A stretch of 64,000 nt of DNA from Streptomyces sp. NBC_01288. Its GTDB lineage: Bacteria > Actinomycetota > Actinomycetes > Streptomycetales > Streptomycetaceae. This document shows, piece by piece, positions 38,155 to 46,956 of the stretch; position 1 is the stretch's first letter, and each line of letters begins with the position of its first letter. The DNA lies in contig NZ_CP108427.1 of NCBI RefSeq assembly GCF_035982055.1, forward strand, positions 3,534,001 to 3,598,000. The letters are read 5' to 3'. A program made the translations under genes and the position numbers. The notes beneath the pieces are model-generated. The model did not search any database. It had not been told where the DNA came from and saw only the letters and a list, made by a program, of their open reading frames with translations.

Positions 38155-39891
38155 GTGATCAAGGATCTCCGCCTCCGGAGCTTTAAAGCATTCCCGATGT
38201 TCGCTGTAAATTTTAGACAGTCGTCACTTCTCGTTGGGCCAAACAGTGCGGGAAAGAGCACCATCCTTTCAGCCTTGAGGCTAGGAGAGACTTGCCTACG
38301 ACTAGCGAAGCGCAGCCATCCCACGCTCCGATCTGCACACCGCGGTATCTGGGTTCCAGCATATCCTGTCCCAATGCGTGAATTCGCTGCACTTGATGAG
38401 AGCGTACGTCACAATTTCCGCGATGATGAGTCCAGTCTGGAACTGGAATGGAAGAATGGCTGCAAGCTTCGAGTGGTCTGGCCGGAACTGTCGCCACATA
38501 CCGAACGAGAACCCCCGTTCTTCTATCTTCTAAACAGCAACGGAACCACACCTCGAAGCATTCCCCAGATTCGCTCTCTATTCGCGCCAATGGGAATCAT
38601 CCCCGCACTCTCCCCTCTGGAGCACGAAGAGAGCATACTGGCCGATGAATACGTGAAGCTGAACCAATCCACGCGCCTAAGTAGTCGCCACTTCAGGAAT
38701 CAACTGCGCTTGCTGGACCAAGACGGGCAGTGGGATTCTTTTGTCGAGTTCGCCACCCCTTGGCTAGGCGGAATCGCTCTCAGAAAACCGGTAACACAGT
38801 ACGACCCATCCAGTATTGATGTCTTCTTCACCGAAAAAGGGAGTGGGATTGAGAAAGAAATCGTATGGGCTGGCGACGGAATTCAGATCTGGCTTCAGAT
38901 TCTTTTGCAGCTGCACCATGCGCGATCCCTTCCAACACTTGTTCTCGATGAGCCCGAGGTTTTCCTTCACGCAGACCTGCAACGGAGATTGATTCGGCTT
39001 CTGGATTCAATGAACTCCCAGGTTATCCTTGCTACACATTCTGCAGAGGTGTTGGCGGAGGCCGAGAGGAACTCAATCGTATGGGTTGACAAGTCACGAC
39101 GCCGCGCCCTGAGGGCCCCCAAGGAAGATCAGCTGCACGGACTAGATAACGCACTGGGAACCGCCTTCAATCTCGCTATGGCAAAGGCGCTTCGCTCTCG
39201 AGGCGTCCTCTTCGTTGAAGGGAAGGATGTAAAACTCCTAAAGAAGGTCTCTAAACGGCTCAATCTGTCACAGATCACCAACGAATACACCCTCGCAGTC
39301 GTCCCAATCAACGGATACACAAACTGGGGCAAGGCGGAGGCGTTTGGGTGGTTCCTCCAAGAATTCCTAGGCAATTCAATAAAAGTCATGATCCTGCTCG
39401 ATCGAGACTACAGATCTGAATCTCAGGCCCAAGAGGTCGTTGATAAGTTCTCTGCCGTAAGAGTTCAAGCTCACGTCTGGAAAAAGAAGGAGCTAGAAAG
39501 CTACCTAATCTTGCCGGAGGTTATTTCAAAGCTGAGTAAGTGCCCTGAACTAACGGTACGGGAACTCATCTCGGCGAAGGTGGCCAAAATGAAAAATGGC
39601 ATCTTTTCCCGGCTCCTCGCAGACCGCCAGGAGGTTGAGCGGACCACCGGAAAGAGTATCGCGACAATCACGGAAGATCTACTGAAAGAGTTCGAACTGA
39701 ACTGGGAAAATGAAGAATACCGCCTCGCGCATTGCCCGCCAAAGGAGCTAATTTCTCAGCTGAATTACGAGCTGCAAAAAATGGGTCATAAAGCAGTCTC
39801 ATTTGACGCAATCGCGGCATCTACCACCGCAGGCCAAATCGATGAGGAGATGATTGAGGTGCTACAGATGATTGATGCGTTGGCCCAGTAG
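38155..39891 (+). CDS. OLD-like ATPase with C-terminal TOPRIM domain (defence candidate)
   Basis: 578 residues. The N-terminal AAA/RecF-type ATPase starts MIKDLRLRSFKAF, with Walker A GPNSAGKST (28-36), a signature-like WAGDGIQIW (about 238-246), Walker B LVLDEPEVFLH (262-272) and the switch His in LATHS (294). A TOPRIM-like nuclease part follows: VLFVEGKDVK (Glu 355) and ILLDRDY (Asp 416, 418), then WKKKELESYL. This resembles OLD-family nucleases and the ATPase/TOPRIM parts of Gabija and PARIS. GTG at 38155 has GAGGGA upstream. Codons are A/T-ending far more often than in neighbours, indicating transfer. Defence role is inferred. Confidence 0.85.
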   Translation: MIKDLRLRSFKAFPMFAVNFRQSSLLVGPNSAGKSTILSALRLGETCLRLAKRSHPTLRSAHRGIWVPAYPVPMREFAALDESVRHNFRDDESSLELEWKNGCKLRVVWPELSPHTEREPPFFYLLNSNGTTPRSIPQIRSLFAPMGIIPALSPLEHEESILADEYVKLNQSTRLSSRHFRNQLRLLDQDGQWDSFVEFATPWLGGIALRKPVTQYDPSSIDVFFTEKGSGIEKEIVWAGDGIQIWLQILLQLHHARSLPTLVLDEPEVFLHADLQRRLIRLLDSMNSQVILATHSAEVLAEAERNSIVWVDKSRRRALRAPKEDQLHGLDNALGTAFNLAMAKALRSRGVLFVEGKDVKLLKKVSKRLNLSQITNEYTLAVVPINGYTNWGKAEAFGWFLQEFLGNSIKVMILLDRDYRSESQAQEVVDKFSAVRVQAHVWKKKELESYLILPEVISKLSKCPELTVRELISAKVAKMKNGIFSRLLADRQEVERTTGKSIATITEDLLKEFELNWENEEYRLAHCPPKELISQLNYELQKMGHKAVSFDAIAASTTAGQIDEEMIEVLQMIDALAQ

Positions 39892-40052
39892 ATCGAGGGG
39901 GCCACCCGCCGATCACTGTGGCTCTCAGGGAAATAGACCAGAACCCTACAAGTCAGTCTCGGGCCACCAAGCGTTTCATTAAAAACAGATCCAGTTAGTC
40001 TGATTAGGTCAGCAGGTCAAGTATCCACGAATATTCTCTGAGGGAGTTCACC

Positions 40053-41018
40053 ATGATGGACTACCGACTTTCACACCCACTTTACCTTGACGTGCAAATG
40101 ATGGTCAGCTTTCTCGCCTACCTAGAAGGGGGAGTTTACGTAACAACTGAAGAGACGATGCAGACAGAGCAGGCAAAAGACCGGAAAGCGACTGGCGGCG
40201 GAAAGTTGAAACTTCCATCTCTGGGAGCTTTGCTCGGTCTCGAAGCCTCTGTAAATGCCGAACTAGGCGGCCACACGGGCGAGTCAGCTGAAATCAAAGT
40301 GGCAAGGCATCACACTGCAGCAAGTCTATTCAATGCCCTCTATGGCCACCTGGCTTCCGACGCAAAGATCAAGCATATCGGCGATACAGATGATTTGCGC
40401 GGTGTGAAATCCGGAGACTTTGTCGAGGTATCAGGGCGCTACACCGGGAATCCACTTGAGGAGACTCTTGCAGTTTTCAGTCGATTCTTCGAATACATGA
40501 AAGAGCTATCCGAAAAGGAGGATGAACGAACCTCCAAGGCCTCAAAAGGGAAGAGGTCCGGAAACCCGCAAACCCGCGAGGAGGCTTCAGGTGAAGAGGG
40601 GAGCAGTGACCTGACAGCAATCACTAGACAGTTCAATGAAATTCGAGACACGCTAGAATTTGCCCTATTTCTCAAAATGAAAGATGAGCTTGAGAGTTCA
40701 CCAATCCATGATGTAGTCCTCGAAGCCGGGTCTGGCCTGAGGGCAGTCCTGACCGTTTCGTCAGATTACTACAATCCGGCAGTGGGTGAGCGCCTAAAGT
40801 CCGGAGACTTTATCGTCCTAGGTAAAGTGACTAGAATCCTTCACTCCGGAGAGTCGATCAATCTTTCTCGCCGTACAGTTATTGGCGCTATGGAAGGCGA
40901 CGATGCGAACATTGCAGCAAGCTTGGCGGAAGGTATTCCGGGACTAAATCAGCACGTAGGCAGTCCGGTTGTAAGTTTCCCTGCTATTCAAATCCTACCC
41001 ATGGCAATCTTCGTGTAG
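40053..41018 (+). CDS. DUF6414-like protein, partner of the OLD-like ATPase
   Basis: 321 residues. The N-terminal pattern YLDVQMMVSFLAYLEGGV and the middle VKSGDFVEVSGRYTGNP and C-terminal KSGDFIVLGKVTRIL fit DUF6414, whose function is unknown to me. Two similar 'KSGDF' strands suggest a repeated beta module; a charged linker (about 150-190) separates them. It follows the ATPase gene by 161 bases, shares its low G+C and codon use, and probably arrived with it. A GGGAG site precedes the ATG. Confidence 0.78.
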   Translation: MMDYRLSHPLYLDVQMMVSFLAYLEGGVYVTTEETMQTEQAKDRKATGGGKLKLPSLGALLGLEASVNAELGGHTGESAEIKVARHHTAASLFNALYGHLASDAKIKHIGDTDDLRGVKSGDFVEVSGRYTGNPLEETLAVFSRFFEYMKELSEKEDERTSKASKGKRSGNPQTREEASGEEGSSDLTAITRQFNEIRDTLEFALFLKMKDELESSPIHDVVLEAGSGLRAVLTVSSDYYNPAVGERLKSGDFIVLGKVTRILHSGESINLSRRTVIGAMEGDDANIAASLAEGIPGLNQHVGSPVVSFPAIQILPMAIFV

Positions 41019-41081
41019 GCAACTGCGGTTCTATGACGCGCCTAGGGAAGCAGGAGGGGTGCTCAGGTACTACCTCTTAAT

Positions 41082-41228
41082 TCACGCAGGACGGTGGAGT
41101 TCCTCGCGGTAATTCCTCAACCACACCTCGGGGTCGACTTGGATGGCGCCACGCTCCTCAGACCAAGCACGACCCACAGTCTCCAGGTCCGTTAAGGGAT
41201 GGGGACCACGAGCTGACCGTGTGTGCAT
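41082..41228 (-). CDS. Short frame resembling a protein C-terminus (possible gene or remnant)
   Basis: 48 residues from ATG 41228; the last 31 residues (GRAWSEERGAIQVDPEVW..., then NYREELHRPA) have the composition of a real folded protein. It contains one TTA codon. No ribosome site is seen, so it may be the 3' remnant of a lost gene, such as a small antitoxin-like protein. Confidence 0.3.
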   Translation of the reverse strand: MHTRSARGPHPLTDLETVGRAWSEERGAIQVDPEVWLRNYREELHRPA

Positions 41229-41493
41229 TCAGCCCGCTATCCGGCCCAGGTGCCCGCAGGTCCCAAGCTGAGAACCTTTGCGAGCCAAGCCGCTTTGGAG
41301 TTCTCCCCAACGGGTCTGCCGTCGCGGCTTGTTCCGGTCGACAGCACCGGCAGCGTGGTTGAAGCCGGTGGTGGTGCGGCGAGACACACGCGCGCCGTGT
41401 CGGTTGGCTGATCCGCCACCGTGGCTGACTGTCTTCGGCCGAGGCCTACAGAAGCGAGGTTCTCGCCCCCGCCACGCGGGTAGTGACGTCAGC

Positions 41494-41745
41494 GTGAGCG
41501 ATGACCACAAAGAAGAACGAAGCAGCCTCGTCACCAACTTGGGCGCCGGCATCCGTGAAACGCATTACCGAGCCGCGCATGACGCAGCCGCGAACATCTG
41601 CTCTGGCATCTTCGACACGATCCCTGTCGACCTCCACGACGTTGTACACGAGGCCGTCATGGCCGGATATGCAGCTGCGCTGAGCGATCTGGACGAAGGC
41701 AAGTTGGACGACCATGTTCGAGAGCGCTCCGAGATCATCGGGTGA
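41494..41745 (+). CDS. Small hypothetical protein
   Basis: 83 residues starting MSDDHKEERSSLVTN at GTG 41494. Acidic, mostly helical (AHDAAANICSGIFDTI, HDVVHEAVMAGYAAALSDLDEG). No domain recognised. The upstream 41229-41493 holds no clear gene. Coding status is moderate. Confidence 0.45.
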   Translation: MSDDHKEERSSLVTNLGAGIRETHYRAAHDAAANICSGIFDTIPVDLHDVVHEAVMAGYAAALSDLDEGKLDDHVRERSEIIG

Positions 41746-41835
41746 GGCACCGCGTCGCAGCCCGTCTCATTCAGCCCCGTTCACGACCGTTCAGGCGAGA
41801 CCCACACCCCTCCGGTCGCCGACGGCCGACCGCCG

Positions 41836-42441
41836 ATGAACCCAGGTGAACGCCCCCGCACACACCCCAACACCACAGTTGGAAAGCGTGTTGGGCGCCA
41901 CCAGCAACACAAGAACAAGTTGTGGTGCGCCGATCAGCCTTCACAATGGCTGACCATGTGGCTTTCACTGACGATCACGCTGATCCCGGCAGCCGTTGCC
42001 TGGGGTATCACCGTCTGGCAGGTACGGACACAGAGAGTCCGACAGATCGAGGACGTCTACGTAGCACGCTACTGGTCGTTGCTGGACAAGTTCTCGGCGA
42101 CCACTCTTCGCGGTCTGGATGGACCACAGTTGGAGCCGCAAGAGGAGTTGGCGATCCGCCTGTACTTTCGCCTGAGCGAAGATGAAGCCGACCTGCGATC
42201 GCAGGGATGGGTCTCCGATGACACGTGGCGTGACTGGAGCGGCGCCATCTCTTCACAGATGCATCGTCAGCCCTTCGCGCGCCTGTGGGTCGAGACCTTG
42301 GAGGACTCCGAAGACGGGCGCGACTATGAGTTCAAGCACCTGCGCAGACTGTGCCATAACCGCGCCTACGATCCCCCACCAGTTGGAACTCTCCGACGAT
42401 GGCTACGTCGGGCCCCTTGGCGACGATCCACAGGTTCATAA
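41836..42441 (+). CDS. Single-pass membrane protein, unknown function
   Basis: Up to 201 residues; the convincing part begins at MWLSLTITLIPAAVAWG (ATG 41955), giving one N-terminal membrane segment and a soluble acidic domain (RYWSLLDKFSA, EELAIRLYFRLSEDEADLR, GWVSDDTWRDW, LWVETLEDSEDGRDYEF). Neither start has a good ribosome site. This arrangement is common in actinomycete hypothetical proteins near mobile regions. The last 25 residues may be read-through of decayed sequence. Confidence 0.5.
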   Translation: MNPGERPRTHPNTTVGKRVGRHQQHKNKLWCADQPSQWLTMWLSLTITLIPAAVAWGITVWQVRTQRVRQIEDVYVARYWSLLDKFSATTLRGLDGPQLEPQEELAIRLYFRLSEDEADLRSQGWVSDDTWRDWSGAISSQMHRQPFARLWVETLEDSEDGRDYEFKHLRRLCHNRAYDPPPVGTLRRWLRRAPWRRSTGS

Positions 42442-42966
42442 TGCCGTTCGGACAGACCGAGTGCGAGGTCGATGCCGCACCACAACCGCACCAGATCGAG
42501 CGGGGAACAGCGGGGAACCACGGTAAAAGCAGGTGCCACCGACGAAGTCCAAGCCCAGCCATTCGACCAGGTCAGCGCCCAATCCACCCACAAATGCCCG
42601 CAGCTTCCCAAGCTGATGTCCGGAGACGAGCCGGGCATTGCCACGGCGGCCTCGCCGGGCCGCCTGTGGGCCGTCCGAGCGTGGCCAACGACGACCAGTA
42701 ACGACCAATGACGGCCACAACCACGTAGCTCGTCGCCGGGGTGGAGGGTGATCCCGCACCCCACCGACAACTGCGATCAATACCAGCGCTACTGAGCACC
42801 ACAGGACGCCTGCGCACGCCCCCAACCGGCCGCGCGCGCCCTCTTGTTGACCCGTGCTTTACCTGCAACTCTGAGAGTCCCCCCACTTGTGAATTTGTGA
42901 ATCCGGTAACTAGCGGACCCTCCGTCCGTGAACCACGCGGGTTCCACTAGGAGGTGGCCTCACCCC
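42442..42966. other. Non-coding right border of the accessory region
   Basis: About 520 bases with overlapping chance frames on the minus strand but none with convincing protein character. It contains short repeated words (ACGACCAGTAACGACCAATG near 42690). A GGAGG at about 42951 serves the CBS gene. No integrase, tRNA or clear attachment repeat is seen. Confidence 0.5.
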
Positions 42967-43407
42967 ATGCTGCATCCAACGCCGCAACCCACACCGCGAT
43001 CCACTCCACAGTCCACGCTGGTCCGCGACGCCATGAGCACGGTGGTCCTCACCATCGGCCCCGCCCACACCCTCCGCCAGGCGGCCGCCCTGATGGCCTC
43101 GCGCCACGTCGGCGCGGCCGTGGTCCTCGACCCGGACGCCGGCGGCATCGGCATCCTCACCGAACGCGACATCCTCAACTCCCTCGGCCGGGGCCAGAAC
43201 CCGGACACCGAGCGCGCCCATGCCCACACCACCACCGACGTCGTCTTCGCCACCCCGGCCTGGACCCTGGAGGACGCGGCCAGCGCGATGGCCCACGGCG
43301 GCTTCCGTCACCTCATCGTCCTCGACCGCGCCGAGCCCGCCGGCATCGTCTCGGTCCGCGACATCATCCGCTGCTGGGCACCGGCACGACAGCAGGTACC
43401 GGCCTGA
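42967..43407 (+). CDS. CBS-pair protein
   Basis: 146 residues: two CBS motifs (about 18-70: VRDAMSTVVLTIGPAHTL, HVGAAVVLD, GILTERDIL; about 80-140: HTTTDVVFATPAWTLEDA, HLIVLD, GIVSVRDII). Such stand-alone proteins bind adenine nucleotides and are often stress- or hypoxia-related. It lies just upstream of the Fur-family gene. Confidence 0.88.
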   Translation: MLHPTPQPTPRSTPQSTLVRDAMSTVVLTIGPAHTLRQAAALMASRHVGAAVVLDPDAGGIGILTERDILNSLGRGQNPDTERAHAHTTTDVVFATPAWTLEDAASAMAHGGFRHLIVLDRAEPAGIVSVRDIIRCWAPARQQVPA

Positions 43408-43475
43408 CGGCGGGCGGGGCCCAGCCGGAGCCACAGCAGGAACCGGATCCGGATCCGGAACCGAGGCCGGAATTC

Positions 43476-43496
43476 GACTTGGACTCAGTCCAAGTC
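43476..43496. promoter_or_regulatory. Perfect palindromic operator before the Fur-family gene
   Basis: A 10-1-10 perfect inverted repeat, left arm GACTTGGACT, centre C, right arm AGTCCAAGTC. It lies 63 bases before the start of the Fur-family gene, in the right place for autoregulation and of the general form bound by PerR/CatR-type proteins. Confidence 0.75.
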
Positions 43497-43558
43497 CAGC
43501 ACCCCTCCAAAGTCACACCTATTCGGAAACTGGTCACCCTGCTGTTAAGCTGGCCCGC

Positions 43559-43975
43559 ATGAGTGACCTTCTGGAGCGGCTGCGCGGACGCGGATGGCGG
43601 ATGACCGCACAGCGGCGCGTCGTGGCCGAAGTACTCGACGGCGACCACGTCCACATGACCGCCGACGAGGTCCACTCCCGCGCCGTGACCAAGCTCCCCG
43701 AGATCTCCCGGGCGACGGTCTACAACACGCTGGGCGAGCTGGTCTCGCTCGGCGAGGTCCTCGAAGTCTCCACCGACAAGCGGGCCAAGCGCTACGACCC
43801 GAACGCGCACCGCCCGCACCACCACCTGGTCTGCGCCCAGTGCGGCCAGATCCGTGACGTCCACCCGGGCGGCAACCCCCTCGCCGACCTCCCCGACTCG
43901 GAGCGCTTCGGCTTCACGGTCTCGGACGTAGAGGTGACGTACCGCGGGCTGTGCCCGAACTGCGCGAGCGCGTAG
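43559..43975 (+). CDS. Fur-family regulator (CatR/PerR-like)
   Basis: 138 residues. The winged helix is at about 10-80 (GWRMTAQRRVVAEVL, SRATVYNTLGELVSLGEV). Metal sites include HRPHHHLVCAQCGQI and a C-terminal CPNC, i.e. the paired structural-zinc CxxC motifs. From memory the S. coelicolor gene at this place is a peroxide-type CatR; the sequence cannot settle PerR versus other metal specificities. The ATG has no ribosome site; TGTTAAGC lies about 12 bases upstream, so the transcript may be leaderless. Confidence 0.9.
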   Translation: MSDLLERLRGRGWRMTAQRRVVAEVLDGDHVHMTADEVHSRAVTKLPEISRATVYNTLGELVSLGEVLEVSTDKRAKRYDPNAHRPHHHLVCAQCGQIRDVHPGGNPLADLPDSERFGFTVSDVEVTYRGLCPNCASA

Positions 43976-43990
43976 CAACTCCCTTCACCG

Positions 43991-44026
43991 GCCCCGGTAT
44001 CCGTTCGCCACGGACGCCGGGGCTTT
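43991..44026 (+). terminator. Terminator after the Fur-family gene
   Basis: Arms GCCCCGG (43991-43997) and CCGGGGC (44017-44023) with a nested CCGT/ACGG pair, followed by TTTG. Confidence 0.8.
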
Positions 44027-44150
44027 GTGCTGCGTACGGGCTTCGGCTTTGTGCTGTGCACAGGCTTCCCGAATCTGACGGTCCGTCATATCGTCGTGCG
44101 GCACCCCCCACCCGTACCGACAGACGTACCGTCCTCCGCAAGGAGCAACC

Positions 44151-44918
44151 GTGGGAGACCCGCACCCAAAACTCCACGCCACCGAACTGACCCGCACCTT
44201 CGGCCGCCCCCCGCACCAGGTGGACGCCCTCGGCCCCCTCGAACTCACCGTCACCCACGGCGAGTTCGTCTGCCTGGTGGGCCCGTCCGGCTGCGGCAAG
44301 TCCACCCTCCTCCGCATAGCCGCAGGCCTACTGCGCCCCACCACAGGCACCCTGGAGATCCATACATCGACCCCTCGCCCAGCGGCCATGATCTTCCAGG
44401 ACTACGGCATCTACGACTGGAAGTCGGTCAGGGCGAACGTCCGCTTCGGCCTGGACATCCAGCGCGTCCCGCGTCGCGAGGCGAACGCCCGCGCCACCGA
44501 GTGGCTGACCCGCCTGGGCCTCGCCGACTTCGCGCACGCCTACCCGGCGACCCTCTCGGGCGGCATGCGCCAGCGGGTCGCCATCGCCCGCGCACTCGCC
44601 GTAGAACCCGAACTCCTGCTGATGGACGAGCCGTTCGCGGCCCTGGACGCGCAACTCCGCACGATCCTCCAGGACGAACTCCTCGACCTCACCCGGTCGT
44701 TGCGCACCACCACCCTCTTCATCACGCACAGCCTGGAGGAGGCGCTGGTCCTCGGTGACCGGGTTCTGGTGATGTCAGCCCGCCCGGGCCGGATCATCGC
44801 GGAACACCGCCCGCCGTTCCCGCGCCCGCGCACCGGCGACATCCGCGACACCCCCGAATTCACCGCCCTGAAAAGCGAGTTGTGGGAGCTGCTGCGGAAG
44901 GAGGCGGTCCCGGCATGA
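44151..44918 (+). CDS. NitT/TauT-type ABC transporter ATPase
   Basis: 255 residues. Walker A GPSGCGKST, Q-loop FQDYGIYDWKSV, signature LSGGMRQRVAIARAL, Walker B LLLMDEPFAALD and switch His FITHS are all intact. Resembles SsuB/TauB/ThiZ-type ATPases for sulfonate, nitrate or thiamine-precursor uptake. GTG at 44151 follows AAGGAG. Stop overlaps the permease ATG (ATGA). Confidence 0.9.
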   Translation: MGDPHPKLHATELTRTFGRPPHQVDALGPLELTVTHGEFVCLVGPSGCGKSTLLRIAAGLLRPTTGTLEIHTSTPRPAAMIFQDYGIYDWKSVRANVRFGLDIQRVPRREANARATEWLTRLGLADFAHAYPATLSGGMRQRVAIARALAVEPELLLMDEPFAALDAQLRTILQDELLDLTRSLRTTTLFITHSLEEALVLGDRVLVMSARPGRIIAEHRPPFPRPRTGDIRDTPEFTALKSELWELLRKEAVPA

Positions 44919-45766
44919 CCACCGTCGCCCCCGACCGCCAGGAGTCGGTCCTGGTCCGCCGCCCCGGCCCCCACGAACTCAACCCCCTGCGCACCCACCG
45001 CCGTCGACGCGCCCTGGAACTCACCCTCGCCACAGCCGTCCCCCTGGCCCTGATCCTCTGGTGGCAACTGGCCGCCACCCAGGGCTGGATAGACCCCCGC
45101 GTCTACCCGTCCCCCTCCACGATCCTCTCCGACGGCTGGTCCAGGGCCACCGCGGGCGACCTGTGGCCGGACGTCTGGGCCACCACGAAACGCGTCCTCG
45201 GCGGCTACGCGATCGGCACGGTGACCGGCTACGCCCTGGGCCTCCTGATGGGCTCGCTGTCCCTGGTCCGGGCGGCACTGGAACCACTGCTGGACGCCCT
45301 CTACGTCGTACCGAAACTGGCCCTGTTGCCCATCTTCCTGAACATGTTCGGCCTGGGAGAAGGCCCACAAGTGGCCCTGGTCGCCACCACGGTCTTCTTC
45401 TTCGTCTGGATCTCGACGATGTCGGCGGTGGTGGCGATCCCCGCCGGCCACCGGGACGCGGGCCAGGTCTTCGGCGCCACGCCCTGGCAGATGTTCCGCC
45501 ACGTCCTCCTCCCGGCGGTCCTGGTGGGCGCACGGATCGCGGCCGGCGTGGCGGTCCTGGTCATCGTCGCCTCGGAACAGATCGCGGCGACGAACGGCCT
45601 GGGCCACCTGATCTTCGACTCCCGCGCCCTGTTCGAGAACGACGTGATGTTCGTCGGCATCGTGTGCGTGGCGGTCCTGGGGGTCGTCTTCTCCGAACTG
45701 GTGCGTGTGGCAGGCCGGTTGCTCACGCCGTGGGCACCGAGGGACCGAGGACGGGGCCGGTCATGA
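44915..45766 (+). CDS. NitT/TauT-type ABC transporter permease
   Basis: 283 residues, about six membrane segments. The EAA-like loop is AGQVFGATPWQMFRHVLLPA (about 190-209), and VVPKLALLPIFLNMFGLGE is typical of SsuC/TauC permeases. Four-base overlaps on both sides couple it to the ATPase and binding-protein genes. Confidence 0.9.
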   Translation: MTTVAPDRQESVLVRRPGPHELNPLRTHRRRRALELTLATAVPLALILWWQLAATQGWIDPRVYPSPSTILSDGWSRATAGDLWPDVWATTKRVLGGYAIGTVTGYALGLLMGSLSLVRAALEPLLDALYVVPKLALLPIFLNMFGLGEGPQVALVATTVFFFVWISTMSAVVAIPAGHRDAGQVFGATPWQMFRHVLLPAVLVGARIAAGVAVLVIVASEQIAATNGLGHLIFDSRALFENDVMFVGIVCVAVLGVVFSELVRVAGRLLTPWAPRDRGRGRS

Positions 45767-46908
45767 GAAGGCGTGTGTACGGAACGGCAGTTGTCGTGGC
45801 GGCCCTGCTGGCGTCGGCGGGCTGCTCCTCCAAGTACGCGGACGCCAGCGGGACTTCGGGCACAACCACCGCGGGCCACCGCACGGTCACCCCGGTGGAC
45901 GGCTGCGGCAAGTCCTCCTGGACGGACCCGACGGACGTCTCCCCCACCCGCGTCCCGGCCCGCTGCGAACCCCTCGCCCCTCCCGCCCAACCCCTCCCCA
46001 AGACACGGAAGTTGACGATCGCGACGGGCACGCTGAGCGCGGAGTACGTGGCCCCGCTCGAAGTAGCCGTCGACAAGGGCGAGTTCAAGAAGGAGGGCCT
46101 GGACGTGACACTCAAGGTCCTCCCGACTCCCGACGCACTGCCCCTGCTGGCCAAGGGAGACATAGACGCGATGTGGGCGGCCCCGGAGGCGGCCGTCATG
46201 AACGGCGTCAAGGGCGGCTTCGACATCAAGTGGGTGGCCGGCAACTTCTCCCCCGACCCCAAGTCGAAGAGCGGCCTCTGGGTGAAGCTGAAGAAGGGCG
46301 AGGCGGCGGCGGACGTCAGGATGGCGGGCCGCAGGATGGGCACGATGATCGGCAAGGGCTCGGTGATCGCATACCCCATGGAGAAGGCCCTGGCGACCCA
46401 CGGCGGCGGCCTCGACAAGATCCAGTACCAGCAACTCGGCTCGGCCGACGTCCTCACCGCCCTCCAGAACGGCGGAGTCGACTCGGCCTGGCTCCTGGAC
46501 CCGGTCTGGCGCAAGGTCGACGACAACCCCCGGTACGCCTTCCTGGGCGGCCAGCCACTGGGCGAGCCCCTGGGAGGCATGCTGTACGGCCCCAGCCTCC
46601 TGAACGACGACCTGGACGCCGGCGTAGCCCTGCTCCGCGCCTACATCCGCACGGTGAACACGTACTTCGCCGGCGACTACAAGGCGGACCCGTCCTTCGT
46701 CGCCTACCTGGCGAAACTCCTGAAGGCGGACGAGTCGGTCCTGAAATCGACCCCGTCACTGACCATGGACTGGGAGATCCGCGCGGGCACGACGACCAGG
46801 CTGCAATCGGCGTACAAGGCCGCGGGCGTTCTGAAGGGGCCCGCGCTGCCGGAGTCCAAGACGGTCGACCGCTCGCTGTACGAGGAGGCGGTGGGCCACC
46901 AACCGTAG
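45763..46908 (+). CDS. NMT1/THI5-like substrate-binding lipoprotein
   Basis: 381 residues. Lipoprotein signal MRRRVYGTAVVVAALLASAGC with lipobox ASAGC; the mature domain has the NMT1-type pattern EYVAPLEVAVDKGEFKKEGL, LPLLAKGDIDAMW and a G-x-G-rich second lobe. The ligand could be a sulfonate, nitrate or thiamine precursor; sequence does not decide. Third gene of the coupled ABC operon; ends before a strong bidirectional terminator. Confidence 0.9.
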   Translation: MRRRVYGTAVVVAALLASAGCSSKYADASGTSGTTTAGHRTVTPVDGCGKSSWTDPTDVSPTRVPARCEPLAPPAQPLPKTRKLTIATGTLSAEYVAPLEVAVDKGEFKKEGLDVTLKVLPTPDALPLLAKGDIDAMWAAPEAAVMNGVKGGFDIKWVAGNFSPDPKSKSGLWVKLKKGEAAADVRMAGRRMGTMIGKGSVIAYPMEKALATHGGGLDKIQYQQLGSADVLTALQNGGVDSAWLLDPVWRKVDDNPRYAFLGGQPLGEPLGGMLYGPSLLNDDLDAGVALLRAYIRTVNTYFAGDYKADPSFVAYLAKLLKADESVLKSTPSLTMDWEIRAGTTTRLQSAYKAAGVLKGPALPESKTVDRSLYEEAVGHQP

Positions 46909-46913
46909 AAACA

Positions 46914-46949
46914 CCGAGGGCCGGAACCCTTTCGGATTCCGGCCCTCGG
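46914..46949. terminator. Bidirectional terminator between the ABC operon and tRNA-fMet
   Basis: CCGAGGGCCGGAA (46914-46926) pairs with TTCCGGCCCTCGG (46937-46949), a 13-bp perfect stem. Confidence 0.88.
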
Positions 46950-46956
46950 CCTTCAG

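Noticed and set aside
42366..42825. Overlapping minus-strand frames in the right border of the accessory region
   Set aside because: No ribosome site, no recognised domain, chance-like composition; treated as non-coding.
33441..42966. Integrated prophage or conjugative element
   Set aside because: No structural, replication, transfer or integrase genes are recognisable.
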